From the NCBI RefSeq assembly GCF_018614195.1, contig NZ_JAGGOT010000034.1, forward strand, positions 124,001 to 188,000: a DNA stretch of 64,000 nt. Direction: 5' to 3'. Numbering within the stretch: position 1 is the first letter of the stretch; the number at the start of each line of letters is the position of its first letter. The notes below the pieces were generated by a model that saw only the letters and a list, made by a program, of their open reading frames with translations, was not told the origin of the DNA and searched no databases. This DNA is from Streptomyces sp. ISL-43. Its GTDB lineage: Bacteria > Actinomycetota > Actinomycetes > Streptomycetales > Streptomycetaceae. Both the position numbers and the translations under genes were made by a program. Shown one piece after another: positions 21,561 to 30,327 of the stretch.

Positions 21561-22834
21561 GCGGCGGCCTCCGGGCGGGTACGGGCGGGGGCCTGCTCCA
21601 GCGCCTCGGCGCGCAGCCGGGCGGCGTACCGCAGCGCCGCCGCGGTCGGGTCCTCGGAGGCGGAGGCGGAGGCGGAGGCGGCGGCGGCTTCGGCGACGGG
21701 GCCGGGGCCTGCGGGAGCGCCGCACCCGGCGGCCGCCGCGAGGGCGGCCTCGACGGTGGTCAGCGCGCCCAGCTCGCCCCGCACGGAACGGCCCAGCGCG
21801 GTCACCTCGTCGGCCCCGCGCGCCCGGTCCCGGCAGTGGAAGGCCAGCTCGCAGGCGGCGAGGCACTCGGGGGCGTAGGCGGCGGACACGGCGGAGACGG
21901 CCTCGGTCAGCTCCTCGGCGGAGCGCGCCGGGTCGAAGCTGAGCCCCTCGGGCAGGGCGCCGGCCAGCTCCTCGACCCGGGTGAGGCGTTCCAGCTGGCG
22001 CCGGGTTACGGCGCGCTCGCGGCGGACGTCGACGGCGGCGGCGGTGGGCAGGTTGGAGAAGTCCTTGGGGCAGACGAGCAGCACGGTGTGCCCGACCTCG
22101 GCGCCGGCCAGCTTCGCGGCGGTCGTCTCCAGGGCCAGTACGTAGACGGCGGCCTGGCGGGCGGCGGCGCCCACCTTGGCGGCGTCGGCGGCCCCGTCGA
22201 TCATCGGGAAGGACTTGATCTCCACGACGGTCCAGCGGCCGTCGGGGTGCACGACGACGGCGTCCGGCTCCAGATAGGCGGGGGAGCCGGCCACGTCCAG
22301 GGCGAGCATCGGGTGGTCGAGCAGGGTCCAGGCCCCGGCGGCGGTCGCGTCCCGCAGCGCGAGCGCGGTGCGGGCGGCGCGGCCCTGCGGCCCGGCGGCG
22401 GTGAGTTCGGGCACGAGCGCGTCCGGACCGGGCGGCTCGGCCGCGCCGCCCGGCCCCGCGCCGATGTGCTCGTACACGAGTCGCAGGAGCTCGGCTCCGC
22501 CGTCGCCCTTGACCTTGGCCTCGAAGGAGTTCCCGCGCACGATGGCGAACTGCGACTGCCCGAAGGCGGCGGGCGAGCCGAGGGCCGCCGCGAGGGCGGT
22601 CTTGTCCACGCCGGCGCTGTCGAGCAGGGCGCGTCTGCCGCAGCCCGGGTTGGCGGCGAGCGCCGCCAGCGCGCGGGCGTCGAGCGGGCGGGGCGGGACG
22701 GCGGGACCGCGCAGGTCAGCGAGCCGCTGCCGCAGTGTCCTCGGGGGCCGGGTCGTCGGCTGCGAGGTCTTCGGTGGCTGACCGCTGGACGGGTAGGAGC
22801 TCACCCGCGGAAGTGTCCCATCCGCCACTGACAA
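21548..22834 (-). CDS. Cas4/RecB-like PD-(D/E)XK nuclease with probable Fe-S cluster
   Basis: Up to 428 residues. Active-site motifs: E in GNSFEAKV (about 105), PDAVVV (Asp 191), VVEIKSF (Glu 205, Lys 207). Cysteines at 65 (NPGCGRRALL) and at 324, 328, 334 (PECLAACELAFHCR, C-x3-C-x5-C) reproduce the one-plus-three arrangement that binds a 4Fe-4S cluster in Cas4 and AddB. A low-complexity Ala/Ser tail lies near the C-terminus. The start is uncertain: TTG at 22834, or GTG at 22828 or 22804, all overlapping the PAP2 gene. No cas genes or CRISPR array are present. It is the first gene of the helicase operon. Confidence 0.8.
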   Translation of the reverse strand: MSVADGTLPRVSSYPSSGQPPKTSQPTTRPPRTLRQRLADLRGPAVPPRPLDARALAALAANPGCGRRALLDSAGVDKTALAAALGSPAAFGQSQFAIVRGNSFEAKVKGDGGAELLRLVYEHIGAGPGGAAEPPGPDALVPELTAAGPQGRAARTALALRDATAAGAWTLLDHPMLALDVAGSPAYLEPDAVVVHPDGRWTVVEIKSFPMIDGAADAAKVGAAARQAAVYVLALETTAAKLAGAEVGHTVLLVCPKDFSNLPTAAAVDVRRERAVTRRQLERLTRVEELAGALPEGLSFDPARSAEELTEAVSAVSAAYAPECLAACELAFHCRDRARGADEVTALGRSVRGELGALTTVEAALAAAAGCGAPAGPGPVAEAAAASASASASEDPTAAALRYAARLRAEALEQAPARTRPEAAACPC

Positions 22835-23600
22835 TCGTGGACTTACCGCGGAAACCGGCGCTCCGGCCGGTGTGCGGGGCGGACCAGGCGGGCAGGGCCC
22901 GGGCCGCGAGGAAGCCGATGCCCATGACGGCGGCCCCGGCGACGGCGTCGAGGAAGTAGTGGTTGGCCGTGCCCATGACCACGAGGGCGGTGACGGCGGG
23001 GTAGGCCGCGCCCAGCGCCCGCACCAGCGGCCGGCGCCCGCAGCGCCACAGCAGGATCCCGCACCACAGGGCCCAGCCCACGTGCAGGCTGGGCATGGCG
23101 GCGAACTGGTTGGTGAAGGAGCCCAGTCCGCGCGGGGCGCTGGCCTCGCCGCCCCACCAGCCGTAACCGCTGTACCGGGACATCGTGTCGACGAACCCGT
23201 ACGAGGCGTCGAGCAGCCGGGGCGGGCAGGTGGGGACCAGGGCGAAGCCGATGAGCCCGAGCAGGGTGGACATCATCAGCCAGGTCCGGGCGAATCGATA
23301 CTGCTGCGGGCGCCGCCGGTAGAGCCAGACCAGCACGGCCGGCGTGACGAGGTAGTGCAGGGAGGCGTAGACGAAGTCGGCGGGTATGCCGAGCACCCCG
23401 TGGTGGGTGAAGATCCGGTTGAGCGGCCGCTCGAAGTCGAGCCGCAGCAGCTCCTCCAGCCGCAGGATCGCCAGCCCGTGGTCGACGGCGAGTTGTACGT
23501 CGCCCCGAGCGAGGAGTCTGCCGCCCGAGTACGCGCCGTAGACGAGTCCCAGGAGCAGCAGTTCTGCCCACCAACGAGGGGGCTGCCGCCGATTAGTCAT
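22716..23600 (-). CDS. PAP2-family phosphatase (membrane)
   Basis: A 294-residue integral membrane protein with about six hydrophobic segments. PAP2 motifs at the membrane face: MPSLHVGWALW (catalytic His) and ANHYFLDAVAG (second His with Asp). A GYGWWGG loop and VPTCPPRLLD precede them, as in the inositol-phosphoceramide-synthase-like PAP2_3 subgroup. It probably dephosphorylates a lipid or prenyl phosphate. The C-terminal 60 residues are hydrophilic and the 3' end overlaps the possible start of the nuclease gene. Confidence 0.88.
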   Translation of the reverse strand: MTNRRQPPRWWAELLLLGLVYGAYSGGRLLARGDVQLAVDHGLAILRLEELLRLDFERPLNRIFTHHGVLGIPADFVYASLHYLVTPAVLVWLYRRRPQQYRFARTWLMMSTLLGLIGFALVPTCPPRLLDASYGFVDTMSRYSGYGWWGGEASAPRGLGSFTNQFAAMPSLHVGWALWCGILLWRCGRRPLVRALGAAYPAVTALVVMGTANHYFLDAVAGAAVMGIGFLAARALPAWSAPHTGRSAGFRGKSTIVSGGWDTSAGELLPVQRSATEDLAADDPAPEDTAAAAR

Positions 23601-23752
23601 ACGGCGTAGGACGTGTGTGAACTGGCGTAGGTTGCGCGCCGTTCATGTGATGGATGATGGACGGACGACGGAATCCCCGCAAAGCCGTGCGAATGGTTCC
23701 GCCGGTGCCGCCCCTGTTTCGCTCTTCAGCCCTCTCGACCGGGAGAACTCAT

Positions 23753-24349
23753 ATGGCCCCCCGCATCCTCTTGGCCCGTCACGGCCAGACGGCGTGGTCC
23801 CAGCTCGGCAAGCACACCGGACGCACGGACGTGCCCCTGCTGGAGGAGGGGAAGCGGGGCGCGAAACTGCTCGGCGAGCGCCTCGGCCGCGACCCGTGGG
23901 CGAGCCTGCGCGGCCTTGAGGTGCGCACCAGCCCGCTGGTGCGAGCGAGCGAGAGCTGCGACCTGGCGGGCTTCGGCATCCAGGCCGAGCCGTGGGACGT
24001 GCTGATGGAGTGGGACTACGGCGACTACGAGGGCATGACCCCGGCCGAGATCCAGGCGATCCGGCCCGGCTGGCTGATCTGGCGCGACGGGGTCCCGGGC
24101 GGCGAGTCCGTCGCGGACGTCTCGGCCCGCGCGGACGAGGTCGTCACCTGGGCCCGTTCGGCCGAGCGCGACGTCCTGGTCTTCGCCCACGGCCACATCC
24201 TGCGGACGCTGGCCGCCCGCTGGCTCGGCTTCGACGCCTCCTTCGGGGCCCGCATCCGCCTCGACCCGACCTCCCTGTCGGTCCTGGGCTGGGCGTACGG
24301 GGACCCCGCGCTGGAGCGCTGGAACGACACGGGCCACCTGGACGCGTAG
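23753..24349 (+). CDS. Histidine phosphatase family protein
   Basis: A 198-residue phosphoglycerate-mutase-like phosphatase. The phospho-accepting RHG is in LLARHGQTAWS (residues 9-11), with a partner Arg in LEVRTSPLVRASES, Glu in WDYGDYEGMTPAEI and the second His in VLVFAHGHILRTLA. Substrate cannot be predicted. ATG chosen because GGGAG lies upstream and the family normally starts a few residues before RHG; the frame is open for a further 33 codons. It ends at a 19-bp hairpin. Confidence 0.9.
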   Translation: MAPRILLARHGQTAWSQLGKHTGRTDVPLLEEGKRGAKLLGERLGRDPWASLRGLEVRTSPLVRASESCDLAGFGIQAEPWDVLMEWDYGDYEGMTPAEIQAIRPGWLIWRDGVPGGESVADVSARADEVVTWARSAERDVLVFAHGHILRTLAARWLGFDASFGARIRLDPTSLSVLGWAYGDPALERWNDTGHLDA

Positions 24350-24355
24350 GCCGCA

Positions 24356-24402
24356 GGCCCGGTCGTCGAAGTGGCGCCCGGCTCCACTTCGACGACCGGG
24401 CC
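24356..24402. terminator. Very strong bidirectional terminator
   Basis: A perfect 19-bp stem (24356-24374 with 24384-24402) and 9-nt loop between the convergent histidine-phosphatase and NsdA-like genes. Confidence 0.9.
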
Positions 24403-24439
24403 TGGCCGACCGGACGGGGCCGCCGGGGCCTGTGGCGGG

Positions 24440-25780
24440 TCAGGCCGGCGCGTGGCGGGTCAGGAACGCGCCCACGCGCGGGGAGCGCTGGTGCGGGACC
24501 AGGGTGCGGGCCGTCGCCGCCAGCATGGACTGGATGCGCGTCGACTGGACCTCGGCCAGCAGGTCCAGCACCCGGCCGCCGGCCCAGGCCGCCTCGTCGG
24601 GGGCGCCCGCGTGAGCCAGGTCGTCGGCCAGCTCGGCGGTGTACAGGGCGACGTTGCGGGCGAAGTGCGGATCCTGGAGGTCCGCCGCCCTGCGGGCGTG
24701 CCGGGCCGCGCGGGCGTGCTCGCCGAGCGCCGCCCAGCAGCGGGACTCCAGGTACTCCAGCTCGGCCTCGCCGAAGAAGGACATCCACTCGGGGTCCGCT
24801 CCCGCCGGGCCGCGCGAGAACTCCGTGTGGGCCCGGGTCAGCGCCTCTTCACACGCCTTGCGGTCCGCGAGCCCCGCCCAGCCCCCGGCCTCCCGCAGGG
24901 CCAGCAGGGACAGCAGCCGCGGGGAACCGAGGGCGCGGGCGGCGCGGCGGCCCGCCTGGGCCGCCCGTACCGACTCGCGGGAGCGCCCGCAGTCCCGGGC
25001 GAGGAACGCCATGTTGCTGAAGGCGTGGGCCTCCAGCCCGGCGTCCCCCGAGACCCGGGCCGTCGCGAGTGCCTCCGCGTAGTGCGAGCGGGCGTCGTCG
25101 AAGCGGCCCGAGTCGTGTGCGAGCCAGCCCACCGAGATGGCCAGCTCGCCCGCGCCCGCGTGCAGCCGGTCCTCGGTGGACTGCCGGGTCGCCCCCGCGT
25201 CGAGCAACGCGTAGGCGGTGCGCAGGGGTTCCGCGGCCCGCCTGTACAGGGCGTCCGCCCCGTGCCGGTCGTCCAGCAGCCGGATCTGGCGTACGGCGTC
25301 CTCGACGGCGGCCGCCTCGGACTCGCCGGCACGGGAGGGGAGCCGGCGGGTGTCGCCGAGCAGGGTGAGGCTGAGCGTCGCGGCCGCCACGGTCGCGGAG
25401 CCGCCCGCCATGAACGCGCGACGCAGCACGTCGCTCTCCTTGGAACGCGAAGGGGAACCTGGGCTGGGGTGCCTGGTGAAGGGGGAGAAGGGCGAGGCCT
25501 GTTCGCGCTGCGCCAGCCGGCCGCGGACGCTCTCGCGCGGGGAGAAACCGAGGTCGGCCAGGGTGCGGCCGGGGAACATGTGGAGGAAGACCCGCTCGTA
25601 GGCGTAGTTGGGGCAGCGGATCTCGCCGGACTCGACCCGGCCGATGTAACGGGCGTCGCAGGAAACCGTTTCTCCGATTTCCTTCGCCGCCCTGCGCACC
25701 ATCGCGGCGAACTCGGCCGGGGAGTGCTGACCGCGCAGCCGCCGGAAGGGGGAATTGGGCGAGTGGGGGGACGCCGCCAT
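24440..25780 (-). CDS. NsdA-like regulator: HTH plus TPR-like helical repeats
   Basis: A 446-residue protein. The N-terminal HTH reads FAAMVRRAAKEIGETV then YIGRVESGEIRCPNYAYERV. A hydrophobic stretch at about 125-145 (FMAGGSATVAAATLSLTLLG) is followed by helical TPR-like repeats (ELAISVGWLAHDSGRFDDA, LEAHAFSNMAFLARDCG, RHARRAADLQDPHFARN). The plan is that of Streptomyces NsdA-type negative regulators of sporulation and antibiotic production. ATG at 25780 has GAGAGG 9 nt upstream; longer in-frame extensions are discarded. Confidence 0.8.
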   Translation of the reverse strand: MAASPHSPNSPFRRLRGQHSPAEFAAMVRRAAKEIGETVSCDARYIGRVESGEIRCPNYAYERVFLHMFPGRTLADLGFSPRESVRGRLAQREQASPFSPFTRHPSPGSPSRSKESDVLRRAFMAGGSATVAAATLSLTLLGDTRRLPSRAGESEAAAVEDAVRQIRLLDDRHGADALYRRAAEPLRTAYALLDAGATRQSTEDRLHAGAGELAISVGWLAHDSGRFDDARSHYAEALATARVSGDAGLEAHAFSNMAFLARDCGRSRESVRAAQAGRRAARALGSPRLLSLLALREAGGWAGLADRKACEEALTRAHTEFSRGPAGADPEWMSFFGEAELEYLESRCWAALGEHARAARHARRAADLQDPHFARNVALYTAELADDLAHAGAPDEAAWAGGRVLDLLAEVQSTRIQSMLAATARTLVPHQRSPRVGAFLTRHAPA

Positions 25781-26135
25781 GGACGTGACCTCTCTGGGGC
25801 AAGGGACGCGCTGCCGGTGACTGTGTGGCCCTGTGGCCGTGTCGCGGTGGAGCGGTGTGGCCGTGGAGCGGTGCGGTGGGGGTGCGACGGGGTGTCCGGC
25901 GGGCATGAACGTACCGCCAGCGGCAGCGGGTTGACCCGGTGTTTGGCTACAAAACGGATATCTCACCCACGATCCGCCATGAACTGCCATCCTTTGCAGC
26001 GTCTTGCCGCCGCACCTGTTGACGTTCCCGTGCGTTGAACCCATGCGGAGTGGGAGGAGGCTTCCTGGCTTCCCGTGTCCACTCCCGCGAGGCTCGTACG
26101 CGGATCGAGGAGGGGTTCCCTTGGTGGAGGGCGGC
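25781..26135. promoter_or_regulatory. Divergent intergenic region with a short tandem repeat
   Basis: Holds the promoters of the NsdA-like gene and the downstream small gene. GTGGAGCGGTG occurs at 25847-25857 and 25863-25873, a 16-bp period within a GT-rich tract of similar units. Such repeats could be regulator binding sites. No gene is seen. Confidence 0.4.
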
Positions 26136-26588
26136 ATGGAGAGCACTGGAACGAGCACCGCGCCCGAGCCCGGCGCGTCCCTGATCACCGGCACCCCCCC
26201 GATCACCGGCACCCCCCTGATCGCCGGCGCCCCGGACCTGGTCACCGTGCCCACCCGGCAGGGGCTGGAGGCCGTCGACATCATCCGCCGGGCCGCCGGC
26301 CAGGCCAGCCAGGCGGGCGGCGTCGGCCCGGTCCTGCACGACGGCTCCGGCAGCACCCTCGGCTTCCTCGTCCCGCCCGGCACCGCCGACGCCTGGGACC
26401 TCCCGGGCAGCGCCTGCACCCAGACCAACGGGCGCGGCATGCGCTTCGGCGACACCTCGCCCGCCGCGGGCGCCACCGGCTGGCTGCTGCCGCCCGAGGC
26501 CGTCGGGCCGGTCACGGATCCGGAGGTGCTGCGCGCGGCGCTCGGCGAGGCGGCCCGGCTGATCGAGGCCGCGGACAACTGTTGCTGA
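26136..26588 (+). CDS. Conserved Streptomyces protein of unknown function
   Basis: A 150-residue protein with an N-terminal low-complexity part containing three 6-residue units (ITGTPP, ITGTPL, IAGAPD), encoded by an 18-bp DNA repeat. A conserved-looking domain follows (DIIRRAAGQASQAGGVGPVL, FLVPPGTADAWDLPGS, GWLLPPE). A terminal CC pair is present. ATG with GGAGG 6 nt upstream. Possibly a small regulatory partner of neighbours; function unknown. Confidence 0.7.
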   Translation: MESTGTSTAPEPGASLITGTPPITGTPLIAGAPDLVTVPTRQGLEAVDIIRRAAGQASQAGGVGPVLHDGSGSTLGFLVPPGTADAWDLPGSACTQTNGRGMRFGDTSPAAGATGWLLPPEAVGPVTDPEVLRAALGEAARLIEAADNCC

Positions 26589-26622
26589 CTCCCTCCATGC
26601 CCTGACCAGCCATAATGGGGGC

Positions 26623-27495
26623 GTGGCAGGCAAGGGCAAGGACAAGCGGCGCGGGCGCGACACCTCCGAGGCGGTCGTCGGGCAGGTGGACGGCGGCCAG
26701 GCCTCACTGGAGCCCGACCGGGAGCGGTCCCGCGCCTGGACCCTGCTGATCGACGGGGCCCCGCAGTCGCACGTGGACCTGGACGACCCCGGATACCTGG
26801 ACTTCTCCTACCAGCGCCGGATCGGCCACCTGATCGACCTCGTCGCCCCCGCCCGCCAGCCCCTGAACGTGCTCCACCTCGGCGGCGGCGCCTTCACCCT
26901 CGCGCGCTACACGGCCGCCGCCCGCCCCCGCTCGACGCAGCAGATCGTGGAGATCGACGCCGGACTCGTCGCCTTCGTACGGGAACACCTGCCGCTGGAC
27001 CCGCAGGCGCGGGTCCGGGTCCGGGCGGTCGACGCCCGGGCCGGGCTGGCCAAGATTCCCGACGGCTGGGCCGACCTGGTGATCGCGGACGTGTTCAGCG
27101 GCGCCCGCACTCCCGCGCACCTGACGAGCGCCGAGTTCCTGGACGACGTACGCCGGGCCCTGGCGCCGGGCGGCTGGTACGTGGCGAACCTCGCGGACGG
27201 TCCGCCCCTCACCCACCTGCGGGGCCAGATCGCGACGACCGCGTCCCGGTTCGCGGAGCTGGCGCTGGCAGCCGACCCGGTGGTGTGGCGGGGCAAACGA
27301 TTCGGCAACGCCGTCCTGGTGGCCGCCGACCGCGAGCTCCCGCTCGCCGAGTTCACCCGCCGCGTCGCGAGCGACCCCCACCCCGGCCGGGTCGAACACG
27401 GCCGCGCCCTCACCGACTTCGCGGGCGGCGCGGCCCCCGTCGCGGACGCCTCGGCGGTGGCCTCGCCCGAGCCCCCGCCGTCGGCCTTCCGCTAA
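26623..27495 (+). CDS. Spermidine-synthase-like (polyamine aminopropyltransferase fold) protein
   Basis: A 290-residue protein with the class I methyltransferase fold of spermidine synthases: NVLHLGGGAFTLARYTAA (cofactor loop), QIVEIDAGLVAFVREH, VRAVDARAGL, and DLVIADVFSGARTPAHLTS. The catalytic Asp and gate motif of true PapT are only partly matched, so the substrate may differ. The first 35 residues are a basic/acidic tail. The start is GTG with CATAAT 6 nt upstream and no RBS, suggesting a leaderless transcript. Confidence 0.8.
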   Translation: MAGKGKDKRRGRDTSEAVVGQVDGGQASLEPDRERSRAWTLLIDGAPQSHVDLDDPGYLDFSYQRRIGHLIDLVAPARQPLNVLHLGGGAFTLARYTAAARPRSTQQIVEIDAGLVAFVREHLPLDPQARVRVRAVDARAGLAKIPDGWADLVIADVFSGARTPAHLTSAEFLDDVRRALAPGGWYVANLADGPPLTHLRGQIATTASRFAELALAADPVVWRGKRFGNAVLVAADRELPLAEFTRRVASDPHPGRVEHGRALTDFAGGAAPVADASAVASPEPPPSAFR

Positions 27496-27525
27496 GGGCT
27501 TTCGGATCCTGCCGGGCTCCCCGTG

Positions 27526-28050
27526 CTACGGGTCGACGATCTCCACCAGCGGCGGATGGTCGTGCCACGTGCAGAACACCGACACCTCCCGGCCGTCGCG
27601 GGTGAAGGTGACGCGGATCCAGAACTCCGTCTTCCACACCTGCATCCGCCAGCCGGCCGCGGGGGTCGCCGAGACCAGCTCGCCCGAGGAACCGCCGAGG
27701 CCGAAGACGACCCGCCCGCCGGAGACGCTGTACGCCTTCACGTCCCCGCTCGCGCCGCCCTGTCCCTCCGGCGGCGCTACGGGCGCCTGCCGCGAGGGCG
27801 GCGCCGCCGGCTTGGCGGACGAGGCGGACGCCGAGGGGGACGCCGAGGGGGAGGGCGAGGAGGACGGGGACGGCTCCGGGGGCTGCGCCTGGTGCGTCGA
27901 GGAGGAGAGCGGCCGCGTGGCCAGCGGCACCGCGAGCGGGGGATCGTAGGCCGTGCCGGACATCACCGTGTGCACGCCCCACCACGACAGCGACACCGCT
28001 GCCCCGGTCGCAAGGGTCCACGCCCCCGCATGTACTAGTCCTCGTCGCAT
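27526..28050 (-). CDS. Secreted or membrane-anchored unknown protein with Pro/Ser linker
   Basis: A 174-residue protein. The N-terminal hydrophobic segment (HAGAWTLATGAAVSLSWWGV) is a signal anchor. Residues about 55-85 are a Pro/Ser/Ala linker. The C-terminal globular domain is beta-rich (VVFGLGG, WKTEFWIRVTFTRDGREVSV, TWHDHPPLVEIVD). It is divergent from the two-component system with about 80 nt between, so an extracytoplasmic role linked to that sensor is possible. Confidence 0.7.
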   Translation of the reverse strand: MRRGLVHAGAWTLATGAAVSLSWWGVHTVMSGTAYDPPLAVPLATRPLSSSTHQAQPPEPSPSSSPSPSASPSASASSAKPAAPPSRQAPVAPPEGQGGASGDVKAYSVSGGRVVFGLGGSSGELVSATPAAGWRMQVWKTEFWIRVTFTRDGREVSVFCTWHDHPPLVEIVDP

Positions 28051-28129
28051 CGGGGGACATACTGCCCCACCCGTCCCAGGCCTGGCCCGGCACCCTCGGG
28101 CATCCCCCGAATGGGCTACGGTGCGGGCC

Positions 28130-28819
28130 ATGGCAAGTGTGCTCGTGGTCGAGGACGACCAGTTCGTACGTTCCGCCCTCATCCGGCACCTGACCGAGGC
28201 CTCGCACACCGTGCGCAGCGTCGGTACCGCCCTGGAGGCCCTGCGCGAGGTCGCGCACCACCGCTTCGACCTGGTCATCCTCGACCTCGGATTGCCCGAC
28301 CTGGACGGGGCCGAGGCGCTCAAGATGCTGCGCGGCATCACCGATGTGCCCGTGATCATCGCGACCGCCCGCGACGACGAGGCGGAGATCGTCCGGCTGC
28401 TCAACGACGGCGCCGACGACTACCTGACCAAACCTTTCTCCGTGGAGCACCTCTCCGCCCGGATGGCCGCCGTCCTGCGCCGCGCCCGCTCCGCCGCCGG
28501 AGCCGAACCGCCCTCCCGCGTCCTGCGCGTCGGCGGCCTCGCCATCGACCCGCTGAGGCGCCAGGCCGAGCTGGACGGGGCGGTACTGGACCTCACGCGG
28601 CGGGAGTTCGACCTGCTGGCCTTCCTCGCCGGGCGACCGGGCGTGGTCGTGGCCCGCCGGGAACTGCTCGCCGAGGTCTGGCAGCAGTCCTACGGCGACG
28701 ACCAGACCATCGACGTCCACCTCTCGTGGCTGCGCCGCAAGCTCGGCGAGACCGCCGCCAGCCCGCGCTACCTGCACACGCTGCGAGGTGTGGGCGTCAA
28801 GCTGGAGCCGCCGCAGTGA
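28130..28819 (+). CDS. OmpR-family response regulator
   Basis: A 229-residue protein. Receiver domain with acidic pair ED (8-9), phospho-acceptor Asp 52 in VILDLGLPDLDG and Lys 101 in YLTKPFS. The C-terminal winged helix has LTRREFDLLAFLAGRPG, LLAEVWQQSY, IDVHLSWLRRKLGE and LHTLRGVGVKLE. ATG at 28130 lies 8 nt after a TACGGT -10-like box and there is no RBS, suggesting a leaderless transcript. The stop overlaps the kinase GTG by 4 nt. Confidence 0.93.
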   Translation: MASVLVVEDDQFVRSALIRHLTEASHTVRSVGTALEALREVAHHRFDLVILDLGLPDLDGAEALKMLRGITDVPVIIATARDDEAEIVRLLNDGADDYLTKPFSVEHLSARMAAVLRRARSAAGAEPPSRVLRVGGLAIDPLRRQAELDGAVLDLTRREFDLLAFLAGRPGVVVARRELLAEVWQQSYGDDQTIDVHLSWLRRKLGETAASPRYLHTLRGVGVKLEPPQ

Positions 28820-30195
28820 GGTGGGCGCTGGTCAAGGTGTGCCTCGCGGTCACCGTGATGGTGGTCGTGGCCTTCGCCGTACCGCTGGGGCTGGTCGTCC
28901 AGGAGATGGCCAGCGACCGGGCGTTCTCCAACGCCGAACGGCAGGCCGCCACCATCGGGCCGACGCTGTCCATCACCACCGACCCGACGCAGCTGCGCAA
29001 GGCGGTGGAGTCCACGCAGATGGGCGCGGCGCGGCGGATGGCCGTGCACATCCCGGCCATGGGCGACAGCCCGAACGTGGACATCGGCGACGGCTGGGCC
29101 GGCGAGCACGCCGTCGCCGAGACCCGGCGGATCGGGCGGGCGGCCACGGCCCCGGTGGCGGGCGGTGGCTCCGCGCTGCTCCAGCCCATCGCGCTCGGCT
29201 CCGGGGACATCGCGGTGGTGGAGATCCTCGTCCCCGAGAACGAGGTCAGCAATGGGGTCGCCACCGCCTGGGTGGTCCTCGCCGGCGTCGGCCTCGCGCT
29301 GATCGTGGGCTCGGTGGCGGTCGCGGACCGGCTCGGCGCCCGCCTGGTGCGGCCGGCCGAGCGCCTCGCGGACGCCGCGCACCAGCTGGGCGAGGGGCGG
29401 CTCGGGGCGCGGGTCCCGGAGAAAGGGCCGAAGGAACTGCGCTCGGCGGCCGTCGCGTTCAACGCGATGGCGGACCAGGTGATGGAACTCCTCGCCAACG
29501 AGCGGGAGCTGGCCGCCGACCTCTCGCACCGGCTGCGGACGCCGCTGACGGTGCTGCGGCTCAACGCGGCCTCGCTCGGCGACGGCCCGGCGGCGGAACA
29601 GACCCGGGCGGCCGTGGAGCAGCTGGAGCGCGAGGTCGACACGATCATCCGTACCGCCCGCGAGCAGCGCGCGCCCGCCTCGGCCACGGGCGGCGCCGGC
29701 GCCGGCTGCGACGCCTCCGAGGTGATCCGCGACCGGATGGACTTCTGGTCGGCGCTGGCGGAGGACGAGGGGCGCGAGGTCCGGCTCGCGGGGGTCGACC
29801 GCACGGTACGGATCCCCGTGGCCCGGCCCGAGCTCGCCGCCGCGCTGGACGCCATGCTCGGCAATGTCTTCCGGCACACCCCGGAGGGCACTCCCTTCGC
29901 GGTGGACGTCCACGACGCCGGGGACGCGGTCATCGTGCTCGTCTCGGACGCGGGAGGCGGCATCGCCGATCCCGACGCGGCCCTGCGGCGCGGCAACGAC
30001 GGCGGCCGTGACGGTTCGACGGGCCTCGGCCTGGACATCGTGCGGCGCGTCGCGGAATCCACGGGCGGAGACGTGCGGCTCGGGCGTTCGGTGCTCGGCG
30101 GCACCGAGGTGCGGGTGTGGATCTCCCTGGACGGCCGGTGGCGGGGCGATGCGGCCCGCGCCGGGCGCGGCCGGCGCAAGCGGCGGGGCAACTGA
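28816..30195 (+). CDS. Sensor histidine kinase (HAMP, HisKA, HATPase)
   Basis: A 459-residue kinase. TM1 is at about 6-28, the extracytoplasmic sensor about 30-148, and TM2 about 150-172. HAMP follows (LVRPAERLADAAHQLGEGRL), then the HisKA phospho-acceptor His 238 in ADLSHRLRTPLTVLRLN and HATPase boxes (LDAMLGNVFRHTPEG, SDAGGGI, STGLGLDIVRRV). Partner of the preceding response regulator by overlap. The stimulus is unknown; the small extracellular domain is typical of CutS-like kinases. Confidence 0.92.
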   Translation: MRWALVKVCLAVTVMVVVAFAVPLGLVVQEMASDRAFSNAERQAATIGPTLSITTDPTQLRKAVESTQMGAARRMAVHIPAMGDSPNVDIGDGWAGEHAVAETRRIGRAATAPVAGGGSALLQPIALGSGDIAVVEILVPENEVSNGVATAWVVLAGVGLALIVGSVAVADRLGARLVRPAERLADAAHQLGEGRLGARVPEKGPKELRSAAVAFNAMADQVMELLANERELAADLSHRLRTPLTVLRLNAASLGDGPAAEQTRAAVEQLEREVDTIIRTAREQRAPASATGGAGAGCDASEVIRDRMDFWSALAEDEGREVRLAGVDRTVRIPVARPELAAALDAMLGNVFRHTPEGTPFAVDVHDAGDAVIVLVSDAGGGIADPDAALRRGNDGGRDGSTGLGLDIVRRVAESTGGDVRLGRSVLGGTEVRVWISLDGRWRGDAARAGRGRRKRRGN

Positions 30196-30327
30196 CCGCG
30201 CAAGCCCGGGGCGGGCGGGGCAACCGTCGCCCCCTCGGCGCGAACGGCGGGGCAACCGATGTAACCCGGCGGCCGCGGGGGGCGCGCCGCGCGCCCGGTA
30301 TGTCCCTATGTCGATACGGTCCGCGCC

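Noticed and set aside
20022..21878. 618- and 727-aa plus-strand ORFs across the helicase operon
   Set aside because: Antisense shadows with biased composition; the three coupled minus-strand genes explain the region.
21548..22834. Cas4 of a CRISPR system
   Set aside because: Fe-S nuclease architecture fits, but no other cas gene or array is nearby; the helicase operon context is a better explanation.
24371..26038. 555-aa plus-strand ORF opposite the NsdA-like gene
   Set aside because: Shadow ORF; crosses the terminator stem and intergenic repeats.
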